Assembly (NCBI GenBank): GCA_900548905.1
Contig: URMK01000008.1
Span: forward strand, 62,001 to 126,000
Reading direction: 5' to 3'
Source: an uncultured Lachnospiraceae bacterium
Lineage (GTDB): Bacteria > Bacillota > Clostridia > Lachnospirales > Lachnospiraceae
Length of the DNA stretch: 64,000 nucleotides
Part shown: piece by piece, positions 24,276 to 32,647 of the stretch
Numbering within the stretch: the stretch's first letter is position 1
Layout of the letters: each line of letters opens with the position of its first letter
Made by a program: the position numbers and the translations under genes
The notes under the pieces: model-generated
The model's database searches: none
What the model was told of the DNA's origin: nothing
What the model saw: the letters and a program-made list of their open reading frames with translations, nothing else

Positions 24276-24314
24276 CAAACTTCGCAGAGGGCCATTTGGC
24301 ACCTGCGAAGTTTG
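24276..24314. terminator. Strong hairpin between argH and asd
   Basis: CAAACTTCGCAG (24276-24287) pairs with CTGCGAAGTTTG (24303-24314), a perfect 12-bp stem with an inner GCC/GGC. There is no T run, so it may be a repeat rather than a classical terminator; the right half recurs near 55957-55968. Confidence 0.6.
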
Positions 24315-24352
24315 CGTAGAATATAATTTTAAGAAAGATGAGGAGAGAAAAA

Positions 24353-25438
24353 ATGAGTGAGAAACTGAAGGTTGGTATCTTAGGCGGAACCGGTATGGTA
24401 GGGCAGCGTTTTATATCCCTGCTGGAAAACCATCCCTGGTTTGAGGTGACCACGATTGCGGCAAGTCCCCGTTCGGCCGGGAAAAGCTACGAAGAGGCGG
24501 TGGGAGACAGATGGAAGATGACATCCCCCATGCCGGAAGCAGTGAAAAAAATTACGGTTATGAATGTCAACGAAGTGGAAAAGGTTGCCGCCGAGGTGGA
24601 CTTTGTTTTCAGTGCTGTTGATATGACCAAAGAAGAAATCAAGAAGATTGAAGAAGAGTATGCCAAAACGGAAACACCCGTGGTTTCCAATAACAGTGCA
24701 CACCGCTGGACGCCGGATGTTCCCATGGTGGTACCCGAAATCAATCCGGAGCACATGCAGGTTATTGAATTCCAGAAAAAGCGCCTCGGTACCACCAGAG
24801 GCTTTGTGGCAGTAAAGCCTAACTGTTCTATCCAGAGCTATGCCCCCGTACTTACCGCATGGAAAGAGTTTGAGCCAACAGAGGTGGTTGCGACGACATA
24901 CCAGGCGATCTCCGGAGCGGGTAAGACCTTTAAGGACTGGCCGGAAATGGTGGGAAATATCATTCCTTACATCGGCGGCGAAGAAGAGAAAAGCGAGAAG
25001 GAGCCGCTGCGTATCTGGGGTAAGCTTGAAGACGGCGTGATCGTTCCCGCTGTATCTCCTGTTATTACCTGTCAGTGCATACGTGTTCCGGTTCTCAACG
25101 GACATACGGCCGCCGTTTTTGTTAAGTTTAACAAAAAACCGACCAAAGAGCAGCTGATTGAAAAGCTGGTGAACTTTAAGGGTGTGCCTCAGGAGCTGGA
25201 GCTTCCCAGCGCCCCGAAACAGTTTATCCAGTATCTGGAAGAAGATAACCGTCCGCAGGTGAGTATGGATGTGGATTATGAAAAAGGTATGGGAATTTCC
25301 GTAGGCCGTCTGAGAGAAGACACAGTTTACGACTGGAAGTTTATCGGACTTTCCCATAACACGGTCCGCGGAGCAGCAGGCGGCGCCGTTCTGTGTGCGG
25401 AACTGCTGAAAGCACAGGGCTTTATTACTAAAAAATAA
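24353..25438 (+). CDS. asd: Aspartate-semialdehyde dehydrogenase
   Basis: A 361-residue enzyme of the archaeal/fungal-type branch, which reduces aspartyl phosphate to aspartate semialdehyde for lysine, threonine and methionine synthesis. The ATG at 24353 is used because GGAGAG lies upstream. The NADP-binding GGTGMVGQRF is at about residues 10-19, the nucleophile Cys158 lies in KPNCSIQ, and the catalytic His is in the NGHTAAVFV region. Length and motifs are normal. A 25-base gap separates it from topB, and no lysine riboswitch is visible upstream. Confidence 0.95.
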   Translation: MSEKLKVGILGGTGMVGQRFISLLENHPWFEVTTIAASPRSAGKSYEEAVGDRWKMTSPMPEAVKKITVMNVNEVEKVAAEVDFVFSAVDMTKEEIKKIEEEYAKTETPVVSNNSAHRWTPDVPMVVPEINPEHMQVIEFQKKRLGTTRGFVAVKPNCSIQSYAPVLTAWKEFEPTEVVATTYQAISGAGKTFKDWPEMVGNIIPYIGGEEEKSEKEPLRIWGKLEDGVIVPAVSPVITCQCIRVPVLNGHTAAVFVKFNKKPTKEQLIEKLVNFKGVPQELELPSAPKQFIQYLEEDNRPQVSMDVDYEKGMGISVGRLREDTVYDWKFIGLSHNTVRGAAGGAVLCAELLKAQGFITKK

Positions 25439-25460
25439 GTCCTGGTAAAAGAGGTATAAT

Positions 25461-27641
25461 TTGGGCAAGGATTTATTTATTGCGGAGAAACCGAGTGTTG
25501 CCCGCGAATTTGCAAAAGCATTGAAATACAATATGAGCAACCGGGACGGCTATATGGAATCGGAACAGGCTATCGTTACCTGGTGCGTAGGGCATTTGGT
25601 GACCATGAGTTATCCGGATGCTTATGATCCGGAACTGAAAAGGTGGACGTTGAAAACGCTGCCTTTTATTCCGGAGGAATATAAATACGAGGTAATACCC
25701 GGGGTACAGAAACAGTTTGACATAGTAAGCGGCCTGCTGAACCGGGAGGATGTGACAAGAATATATGTATGCACCGACTCCGGACGGGAGGGCGAATACA
25801 TTTACCGTCTGGTGGAGCAGCAGGCAAAGCTTCAGGGAAAAGGCGCCGGTAAGAAGGAAAATGCCGGAGAACATGGAACCTCCGGAACGCATGGAACCTC
25901 CGGGATTCTTGGAAAAGAACGGCGTCGGGTCTGGATCGATTCCCAGACGGAAGAAGAGATATTGCGGGGCATCCGGGAGGCGAAGGAATTATCCGCCTAT
26001 GATAATCTATGTAACGCCGCCTATTTGCGGGCGAAAGAAGATTATCTGATGGGAATCAATTTTTCACGTGTCCTCACACTGAAATACGGAACACCGGTGA
26101 AAAATTATCTGAAAGCCGAAAAAGCGGTCATATCCGTGGGGCGGGTAATGACCTGTGTCCTTGGAATGATCGTGAACCGGGAACGGGAAATCAGGCAGTT
26201 TGTCAAGACACCGTTTTACCGTGTTACAGGCCGCTTTGCCATCGCTTCTGCCGACGGACAAAACGGAGGGCGCAGCTTTGAAGGGGAATGGAGGGCGGCG
26301 GAGGGTTCCGCCTGGTTCCAGTCTCCTGCCTTATATAAGGAAAATGGTTTCAAACAAAAAGAGGATGCACAGAAGCTGCTTTCTTTTTTGGAGGAAGAAC
26401 CAAAAGAAGCGCCTGTAATTGAGAAAATAGAAAAAAAGAAGGAACAGAAAAACCCGCCGCTCTTATATAATCTTGCGGAACTGCAGAATGACTGTTCCAA
26501 GTATTTCAAAATAAGCCCGGATGAAACGCTGCGTATCGTGCAGGAACTTTATGAAAAAAAGCTGACCACCTATCCCAGAACGGATGCCCGTGTGCTTTCA
26601 ACGGCCGTTGCAAAGGAAATAAACAAAAATATCGGCGGGCTGCGCGGATTTCAGCCGGCTGGTGTTTTTGCGGCCCGGATTTTGGAGCAGAAAAGCTGGC
26701 AGGGGATAGCAAAAACCAGATATGTTAACGATAAACAGATAACGGATCACTATGCCATTATACCCACCGGACAGGGCCTGGGGGCTCTTTCGTCTGTTTC
26801 CGGGACAGCGGCAAAGGTATATGAAATCATAGTGAGAAGATTCTTAAGTATTTTTTATCCGCCTGCCGTTTACCAGAAAATATCCCTGGTAAGTATCATG
26901 AAGGGAGAACGTTTTTTCTCCAGCTTCAAGGTACTGACCGATGAAGGTTACCTGCAGGTAAGCCAGTTTTCCTTTTCCAGAAAAAAGGAGGAAGCTTCCA
27001 AAACGGATGAGGGGAAAAAAGAAGGGCAGGAGAATGACAGCCAGGAAGAAGATATCCGGTGCGACGCGGATTTCCTGAAGGTACTGCAGGGCCTGAAAAA
27101 AGGGGAAAAACTTTCCTGTGAAGGGCTGGAAATCAAGGAAGGGGAAACTTCCCCGCCGAAACGCTACAATTCAGGAACCATTATTCTTACCATGGAAAAC
27201 GCAGGACAGTTTATCGAAGATGAAGAACTTCGTGCCCAGATAAAGGGAAGCGGTATCGGGACAAGTGCCACAAGGGCCGAGATCCTGAAAAAACTGGTAT
27301 CTATCCAGTATCTGGCATTAAATAAGAAAACACAGATTATCACCCCTACACAGATGGGGGAGATGATATATGATGTCGTATCCGATTCCATAAAGCCCCT
27401 TCTGAATCCGGCGCTTACGGCAAGCTGGGAAAAGGGCCTGACAATGGTGGCGGAGGGTACGATAACAGAAGCGGAATATATGAAAAAACTCACTGATTTT
27501 GTGGGGAGAAGAACAAATATTGTAAAACAGCTGAACAACCAGCAGATTCTGTACCGGCAGTTTGATGAAAATGCGAAATACTATGTGAAACAGCCTGCCA
27601 GGGCCGCGGCCCGTCAGAGCGAACCGAAAAAGGAAGCTTGA
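25461..27641 (+). CDS. topB: DNA topoisomerase III, type IA
   Basis: A 726-residue topoisomerase with a TTG start preceded by GAGGT. It relaxes or decatenates DNA by a transient 5'-phosphotyrosine bond. The Toprim part starts FIAEKPSVAREF; the catalytic Tyr371 lies in TTYPRTDARVL, and the C-terminal GIGTSATRAEILKKL is intact. Odd features: the Toprim acidic motif reads DSGREGE near residue 105, with Gly where type IA enzymes usually have the second Asp of DxDxE, and a small repeat (HGTSGTHGTSG near residue 140) sits in a variable loop. There is no zinc-ribbon tail. Confidence 0.92.
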   Translation: MGKDLFIAEKPSVAREFAKALKYNMSNRDGYMESEQAIVTWCVGHLVTMSYPDAYDPELKRWTLKTLPFIPEEYKYEVIPGVQKQFDIVSGLLNREDVTRIYVCTDSGREGEYIYRLVEQQAKLQGKGAGKKENAGEHGTSGTHGTSGILGKERRRVWIDSQTEEEILRGIREAKELSAYDNLCNAAYLRAKEDYLMGINFSRVLTLKYGTPVKNYLKAEKAVISVGRVMTCVLGMIVNREREIRQFVKTPFYRVTGRFAIASADGQNGGRSFEGEWRAAEGSAWFQSPALYKENGFKQKEDAQKLLSFLEEEPKEAPVIEKIEKKKEQKNPPLLYNLAELQNDCSKYFKISPDETLRIVQELYEKKLTTYPRTDARVLSTAVAKEINKNIGGLRGFQPAGVFAARILEQKSWQGIAKTRYVNDKQITDHYAIIPTGQGLGALSSVSGTAAKVYEIIVRRFLSIFYPPAVYQKISLVSIMKGERFFSSFKVLTDEGYLQVSQFSFSRKKEEASKTDEGKKEGQENDSQEEDIRCDADFLKVLQGLKKGEKLSCEGLEIKEGETSPPKRYNSGTIILTMENAGQFIEDEELRAQIKGSGIGTSATRAEILKKLVSIQYLALNKKTQIITPTQMGEMIYDVVSDSIKPLLNPALTASWEKGLTMVAEGTITEAEYMKKLTDFVGRRTNIVKQLNNQQILYRQFDENAKYYVKQPARAAARQSEPKKEA

Positions 27642-27684
27642 AATCCGGGAAGTTACGTGTGGTATTACACAGATAGGAGCAGAA

Positions 27685-28371
27685 ATGGAACAATGTAAAA
27701 TCAGTAATCTATATGATTTGAAGGAAACGATCGCAGCACCTGTATTGGAAGGCCGTACCTACCCATGGGAGGTTCTGCCTGAAATCAAAGCCTTTATCCT
27801 GGAACTGGGTAAAACGCTTCCTGCCGATAAATTCGATAAAATCGGAGAGGATGTCTGGATTGCCAAAACGGCTAAAGTAGCGCCGAGCGCGAATATCAAC
27901 GGTCCGGCTATTGTGGATGAGGAAGCGGAAATCCGTCATTGTGCTTTTATCAGAGGAAGTGCTGTTGTGGGTAAGGGGGCTGTCGTTGGTAATTCCACAG
28001 AACTTAAAAATGTGATCCTTTTTAACAAGGTACAGGTTCCTCATTATAATTATGTGGGAGACAGTATTCTGGGGTATAAATCCCATATGGGAGCCGGTTC
28101 CGTCACATCCAATGTAAAAAGTGATAAAACCCTGGTGGTCGTACGGTGTAATGGGGAAGAATGCCATACAGGCCTGAAAAAATTCGGTGCCATGCTGGGA
28201 GATCATGTAGAAGTAGGTTGCAATTCCGTCTTGAATCCGGGTACCGTGATAGGCAGGGGAACCAATATTTATCCCACCTCCATGGTAAGAGGTTTTGTGC
28301 CCGCCGACAGTATTTATAAAACAAAAACAGAAATATCCGAAAAGAGCCATGACGAAGGAAAAACCGACTGA
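27685..28371 (+). CDS. Left-handed beta-helix protein, nucleotidyltransferase/acyltransferase-like
   Basis: A 228-residue protein built mainly of hexapeptide repeats that form a left-handed beta-helix, seen as VWIAKTAKVAPSANINGPAIV and GSAVVGKGAVVGNSTELKNVIL. The N-terminal 60 residues are helical and resemble the tail of GlmU-like proteins in Clostridia. There is no pyrophosphorylase domain, so it may be an acetyltransferase-like protein without a partner or a binding protein. The CHTGLKKFGAMLGDHVEVGC part resembles acyl-CoA-binding coils. It follows topB by 43 bases and ends in a terminator. The role is unassigned. Confidence 0.75.
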   Translation: MEQCKISNLYDLKETIAAPVLEGRTYPWEVLPEIKAFILELGKTLPADKFDKIGEDVWIAKTAKVAPSANINGPAIVDEEAEIRHCAFIRGSAVVGKGAVVGNSTELKNVILFNKVQVPHYNYVGDSILGYKSHMGAGSVTSNVKSDKTLVVVRCNGEECHTGLKKFGAMLGDHVEVGCNSVLNPGTVIGRGTNIYPTSMVRGFVPADSIYKTKTEISEKSHDEGKTD

Positions 28372-28390
28372 CAGGCAGAAGAAATAATAG

Positions 28391-28424
28391 GAACCGGCGG
28401 AACGTAATCTGCCGGTTCTTTTAT
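28391..28424 (+). terminator. Intrinsic terminator after the beta-helix gene
   Basis: GAACCGGC (28391-28398) pairs with GCCGGTTC (28411-28418), followed by TTTTATT. Confidence 0.85.
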
Positions 28425-28517
28425 TGAAAAAACGGGTGGCCCGCAGAACGTGTACCGATGTTTTTTCCGGCAGCAGGCCGGTCGTTATCAGGAACGGACA
28501 GAATATGGAAAATTGTA

Positions 28518-28546
28518 TTGACGAATATATTTTTTTCGTGTATAGT
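28518..28546 (+). promoter_or_regulatory. Promoter for the TrpX-type ABC operon
   Basis: TTGACG (28518-28523), 17 bases, TATAGT (28541-28546), close to consensus, 67 bases before the start codon at 28614. Confidence 0.7.
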
Positions 28547-28552
28547 TACTGT

Positions 28553-28592
28553 TAGACGCGTTAATGCTTGCACGCGCTAAAGCGTCAAACTG
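28553..28592. repeat. GC-rich hairpin element in the operon leader
   Basis: GACGC (28554 region) and GCGTC pair around an inner CGCGC-TAAA-GCG stem; words of the type GCGCTAAAGCG recur near 52212-52233 and similar GCGC hairpins at 44805-44820 and 48692-48716. Confidence 0.45.
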
Positions 28593-28613
28593 CAAAGAAA
28601 AGAGGAAAATGTT

Positions 28614-29699
28614 ATGAAAAGGTTATTGGCAATAGCAACCGCCTTTACTATGACGGCAGTTATGCTGGCAGGCTGTGGAAGCAGTACACAGGACAGCGCA
28701 TCCAACACTTCTGCAGCGTCGGAACCCGCCGCACAGGAGTCCGTTCAGCCGGAAGCGGCAGAAAGCACGGCGGCGGAAACAGGAGAGGCCGCAGGTGCCC
28801 AGGCAGATGCGGATAAGGTATACCAGATTGGAATCTGCCAGCTTTTACAGCATGATGCCCTGGATGCCGCAACCTTGGGCTTTAAAGAAGCAATGATTGA
28901 GAAGCTGGGAGAAGATAAGGTAAAATTTGACGAACAGAATGCATCCGGTGATTCTGCAACCTGTGCAACAATCATTAACCAGTTTGTATCCGCAGATGTG
29001 GATTTGATTCTGGCAAATGCCACGGCATCCCTGCAGGCCGCTGCAGCAGGAACCGGCACGATCCCTATTCTGGGAACCTCCATTACCGATTATGCAACCG
29101 CTCTGGAAATCGACAGCTGGAACGGCGTTACAGGAAAGAATATTTCCGGAACATCGGATTTAGCTCCCCTGAAAGAACAGGCCGCCATGCTTAACGAGTT
29201 GTTCCCGGATGCGAAAACAGTAGGTTTGTTATATTGCTCCGCAGAAGCAAACTCCGTCTATCAGGCAGATACTATCCAGGGCTTCCTGGAGGAATATGGA
29301 TACACCTGCAAAACCTATACCTTTGCAGATTCCAATGATATCGCGTCTGTAACCACCAATGCTGCAGGTGAATGCGATGTTATCTACGTTCCCACCGACA
29401 ATACCTCGGCTTCCAATACGGAAGTGATCAATAACGTATGTCTCCCTGCAGGCGTTCCCATCATCGCAGGTGAGGAAGGTATCTGTAAAGGCTGTGGTGT
29501 TGCAACCCTGTCTATCAGCTACTATGATATCGGATACAAGGCCGGTGAAATGGCAGTGGATATCCTGGTTAACGGTGCAGACATTACAACAATGCCGATT
29601 GAATCTGCTCCCAATGTAACCAAGGAATACAACGAAGCTATCTGCAAGGAACTGAATATTACGGTGCCTGACGACTATGTAGCCATCAAGGCAGAATAA
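28614..29699 (+). CDS. ABC transporter substrate-binding lipoprotein (TrpX/DUF534 type)
   Basis: A 361-residue lipoprotein with signal peptide ending LAGC, Cys21 being lipidated, and a Ser/Ala/Glu-rich linker to about residue 65. The body is a type I periplasmic-binding fold: QIGICQLLQHDALDAATLGF, DLILANATASLQAAAAGTG, and VGLLYCSAEANSVYQ, diagnostic of the DUF534/TrpX family. Members studied bind aromatic amino acids or related small molecules; one clade is linked to tryptophan by T-box leaders, but no T-box was seen here. It is the first gene of a three-gene importer, with AGAGGAAAATGTT as ribosome binding site. A terminator-like hairpin separates it from the permease gene, so it may be made in excess. 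Confidence 0.88.
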   Translation: MKRLLAIATAFTMTAVMLAGCGSSTQDSASNTSAASEPAAQESVQPEAAESTAAETGEAAGAQADADKVYQIGICQLLQHDALDAATLGFKEAMIEKLGEDKVKFDEQNASGDSATCATIINQFVSADVDLILANATASLQAAAAGTGTIPILGTSITDYATALEIDSWNGVTGKNISGTSDLAPLKEQAAMLNELFPDAKTVGLLYCSAEANSVYQADTIQGFLEEYGYTCKTYTFADSNDIASVTTNAAGECDVIYVPTDNTSASNTEVINNVCLPAGVPIIAGEEGICKGCGVATLSISYYDIGYKAGEMAVDILVNGADITTMPIESAPNVTKEYNEAICKELNITVPDDYVAIKAE

Positions 29700-29752
29700 C
29701 CAATAGCTCCTACATAACGTGAAATGCGGATGTGTGCCTGTCAGGCACCCAC

Positions 29753-29790
29753 AAAAGCGGTTAAAAAGCCCTGCTTTTTTGCCGCTTTTT
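29753..29790 (+). terminator. Internal partial terminator in the ABC operon
   Basis: AAAAGCGG and AAAAAGC pair with GCTTTTTT and CCGCTTTTT across a short loop (29753-29789). Placed between the binding protein and the permease, it would lower expression of the downstream genes. Confidence 0.65.
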
Positions 29791-29900
29791 GTCGTCCGCT
29801 GCATTTTTAACAAAAAAAGAGATATCTTTTCAGAATGATTTCCTTTATAATAAATACCTGTGAAGCCTAAAATATATGAAGATACGGGGAGGAAAATGAC

Positions 29901-30830
29901 GTGAACATTATGTCACTCTTTAACGCGCTGCCGGGCGCCTGCGCCCAGGGACTTATCTGGGGAATTATGGCGATTGGGGTCTATATTACCTATAAGATTC
30001 TGGATTTGGCAGATTTGACTGTAGACGGTACCATGGCTACCGGAGGGGCCGTATGTATTATGATGATACGTGCCGGCCATTCCATCGGGATTTCCCTTTT
30101 GTTTGCGGTGCTGGCCGGTGCCCTGGCGGGGCTTGTCACCGGTATTTTCCATACGACTATGGGAATACCAGCCATTCTTGCCGGCATTCTGACCCAGCTG
30201 GGCCTTTATTCAGTTAACCTGAGAATTCTGGGAAACAGCTCCAACCAGGCTGTGGGAGTAGATAAATACGATTTACTTGTTTCCCTGCGCTATATTAAAG
30301 ACGTACCTTTTTATCAAAACACTATTTTGATATGCATTGTTATTCTGATTATATTGATTGCCCTGCTGTACTGGTTTTTTGGTACGGAGCTCGGCTGCTC
30401 CATCCGTGCAACCGGATCCAATCCAAATATGTCCAGAGCCCAGGGAATCAATACGAACTTCTGTAAAATTCTGGGCCTCATGCTTTCCAATGGAATCGTG
30501 GCTTTTGCCAGCGCACTGTATGCCCAGTACCAGGGCTTTGCGGATGTGAACATGGGACGTGGAGCCATTGTTATCGGCCTCGCGGCCGTAATCATCGGTG
30601 AAGTCATTTTCAGCCGTGTGCGCGGTAATTTTGCATTCAAACTGTTTTCAGCAGCACTGGGAGCGATTATCTATTATATTGTGCTTCAGGTAGTCCTCTG
30701 GCTGGGCCTGAATTCCAATGACCTGAAGCTGTTCTCCGCCCTGGTGGTGGCCCTGTTCCTTGCGATACCTTATCTGAAGGGACAATATTTTAATAAGCCG
30801 GCCAAAAAAGGAGGTGCTCCTCATGCTTAG
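29901..30830 (+). CDS. ABC transporter permease, TrpY-type (branched-chain-like)
   Basis: A 309-residue permease with about eight membrane segments and a GTG start preceded by GGGGAGG (an upstream ATG in another frame stops at once). The GLIWGIMAIGVYITYKILDLADLTVDG start and IRATGSNPNMSRAQGIN motif are typical of the LivH/TrpY group that works with DUF534 binding proteins. It forms the channel together with the ATPase encoded next, whose start lies inside its last codons. Length and topology are normal. Confidence 0.9.
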   Translation: MNIMSLFNALPGACAQGLIWGIMAIGVYITYKILDLADLTVDGTMATGGAVCIMMIRAGHSIGISLLFAVLAGALAGLVTGIFHTTMGIPAILAGILTQLGLYSVNLRILGNSSNQAVGVDKYDLLVSLRYIKDVPFYQNTILICIVILIILIALLYWFFGTELGCSIRATGSNPNMSRAQGINTNFCKILGLMLSNGIVAFASALYAQYQGFADVNMGRGAIVIGLAAVIIGEVIFSRVRGNFAFKLFSAALGAIIYYIVLQVVLWLGLNSNDLKLFSALVVALFLAIPYLKGQYFNKPAKKGGAPHA

Positions 30831-31617
30831 TTTATCCCGGATTACCAAAACATTTAATGCGGGTACCATCAACGAGAAAACTGCCCTGAACGGTTTATCC
30901 CTTGAACTGGAAGAAGGGGATTTCGTTACAGTTATCGGCGGGAACGGCGCCGGAAAATCCACCATGCTCAATGCAGTGGCAGGTGTCTTTGCCGTCGATG
31001 AAGGCAGCATTACCATAGACGGCATCAATGTAACCAAGCTGCCGGAGTATAAACGTGCCAAATATCTGGGCCGTGTATTCCAGGACCCTATGACGGGAAC
31101 TGCCGCAAACATGCAGATAGAAGAGAATCTGGCACTGGCATCCAGGAGAGGGAGCTTGCGTACCCTGCGTTCCGGAATATCCCAAAAGGAACGCGCACAA
31201 TACCAGGAACAGCTTAAAATTCTGGAACTGGGCCTGGAATTCCGTATGACCAGCAAAGTCGGCCTCCTTTCCGGCGGACAGCGCCAGGCGCTTACCCTGC
31301 TCATGGCAACCCTGAAAAAACCCCGTCTCCTTCTTCTGGATGAGCATACGGCCGCGCTGGATCCCAAGACAGCCGCCAAGGTGCTGGAAATCACGGAAAA
31401 AATAGTAGAGAGGGATCATCTCACCACCCTGATGATTACACACAATATGAAGGACGCCATTGCCCATGGGAACCGCCTGATAATGATGCATGAAGGAAGG
31501 GTTATTTATGATGTGGCAGGGGAAGAAAAGAAAAAGCTTCATGTATCCGATCTCCTTAAGAAGTTCGAACAAGCCAGCGGAGGAGAATTTGCCAACGACC
31601 GCATGATGCTGAATTAA
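30823..31617 (+). CDS. ABC transporter ATPase, TrpZ-type
   Basis: About 264 residues. The ATG at 30823 is chosen because AAAGGAGGTG lies upstream; it overlaps the permease stop by 8 bases. Walker A GGNGAGKST, signature LLSGGQRQALTLLMA and Walker B LLLLDEHTAALD are visible; the EHTAALD form is characteristic of the partner ATPases of DUF534 systems. It powers the import of the ligand of the lipoprotein encoded first. Its last codons, from GACCGCATG to the stop, occur again 51 bases downstream in the 3' untranslated part. Confidence 0.9.
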   Translation: MLSLSRITKTFNAGTINEKTALNGLSLELEEGDFVTVIGGNGAGKSTMLNAVAGVFAVDEGSITIDGINVTKLPEYKRAKYLGRVFQDPMTGTAANMQIEENLALASRRGSLRTLRSGISQKERAQYQEQLKILELGLEFRMTSKVGLLSGGQRQALTLLMATLKKPRLLLLDEHTAALDPKTAAKVLEITEKIVERDHLTTLMITHNMKDAIAHGNRLIMMHEGRVIYDVAGEEKKKLHVSDLLKKFEQASGGEFANDRMMLN

Positions 31618-31673
31618 AGCCAAGGGATGATATCGGCGGTCGTTTAAGACCGCATGATGCTGAATTGAAGCCA
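31597..31673 (+). repeat. Tandem duplication of a gene 3' end
   Basis: GACCGCATGATGCTGAATT at 31597-31615 and again at 31648-31666, continuing AAAGCCA versus GAAGCCA. The spacing is 51 bases, a multiple of three. The first copy contains the TAA stop of the ABC ATPase; the second lies beyond it and would end in TGA. Confidence 0.85.
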
Positions 31674-31939
31674 GGTATTAATGATATTCAATAAGAAATG
31701 CAGAAGCGGCGGCCGGAGAGGCCGCTGTTTTGCATCTTTCTGCAACCTCGACAAATCTTTGACAATTTTTTTCAAAAAGGCTGGATTTTTGACCTGAAAT
31801 ATGAGAAAATAATATGAGCGATTAGGGACAGGTACTTTTGCGGCCTTTTTGCCGTCCGAGTATTTTGTTATCAATAAGGTGCCTTTTATCAGGTGCCACT
31901 GTTTGCTAATACAATCTACATATCGAAAGGAGTTTTCAC
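31618..31939. other. Gene-free region between ABC operon and NifU-like gene
   Basis: About 320 bases. It holds the second copy of the duplicated gene end (31648-31673), a terminator (31709-31731), and an AT-rich stretch with TTGACA (31759) and TTGACC (31789) hexamers followed by TAATAT (31810), the probable promoter region of the next operon. The 120-base leader before 31940 has small inverted words (CGGC/GCCG near 31835) but no riboswitch I recognise. Confidence 0.6.
31709..31731 (+). terminator. Intrinsic terminator of the TrpX-type ABC operon
   Basis: GCGGCC (31709-31714), GGAGA loop, GGCCGC (31720-31725), then TGTTTTG. Confidence 0.7.
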
Positions 31940-32632
31940 ATGATCTATTCAAAAGAAGTTGAAGAAATGTGTCCAGTAGCACAAGGCGTTGCTCACGGCT
32001 GTGCTCCGATCCCTGAAGAAGCAAAATGGGTAAAATCCAAAGAAGTTAAAGACATTTCCGGCCTTACACACGGTATTGGCTGGTGTGCACCTCAGCAGGG
32101 AGCCTGCAAGCTTACTCTGAACGTTAAAGAGGGTATTATCCAGGAAGCTTTGATTGAGACAATCGGATGCTCCGGTATGACTCACTCCGCAGCTATGGCA
32201 GCAGAGATCCTTCCGGGAAGAACGGTTCTGGAAGCTTTAAATACAGACCTTGTATGTGATGCTATCAACACCGCTATGAGAGAGTTGTTCTTACAGATCG
32301 CTTACGGCAGAACACAGAGCGCGTTCTCCGAAGACGGACTTCCTGTAGGTGCAGGCCTGGAAGACCTTGGTAAAGGCTTAAGAAGCCAGGTTGGTACCAT
32401 GTATGGTACTCTGAAGAAGGGCCCCCGTTATCTGGAAATGGCAGAAGGCTATGTGACAGGTATTGCCCTTGACGAAGAAGATCAGATTATCGGCTACCAG
32501 TTCGTAAGCCTTGGAAAGATGACAGACTTTATCAAGAAGGGCGACGATCCCAACACAGCTTATGAGAAAGCAAAAGGTCAGTACGGCCGTGTTGCTGATG
32601 CTGTTAAGATCATCGATCCGAGAAAGGAATAA
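31940..32632 (+). CDS. NifU/IscU-like protein paired with GGGtGRT
   Basis: A 230-residue cytoplasmic protein with AAAGGAG before its ATG. It has a NifU/IscU-like scaffold core with LTLNVKEGIIQEALIETIGCSGMTHSAAMAAEIL, where the Cys equals a cluster-binding position, and additional cysteines in VAHGCAP, IGWCAPQQGACK and DLVCDAIN. The family is annotated as an Fe-S scaffold-like protein that always travels with GGGtGRT. It is followed by that gene 15 bases downstream. The gene uses few rare codons, suggesting high expression. No nifS or sufBCD genes are adjacent, so its role may be separate from the general Fe-S assembly machinery. Confidence 0.85.
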   Translation: MIYSKEVEEMCPVAQGVAHGCAPIPEEAKWVKSKEVKDISGLTHGIGWCAPQQGACKLTLNVKEGIIQEALIETIGCSGMTHSAAMAAEILPGRTVLEALNTDLVCDAINTAMRELFLQIAYGRTQSAFSEDGLPVGAGLEDLGKGLRSQVGTMYGTLKKGPRYLEMAEGYVTGIALDEEDQIIGYQFVSLGKMTDFIKKGDDPNTAYEKAKGQYGRVADAVKIIDPRKE

Positions 32633-32647
32633 GAGGAGGTAGCGGAA

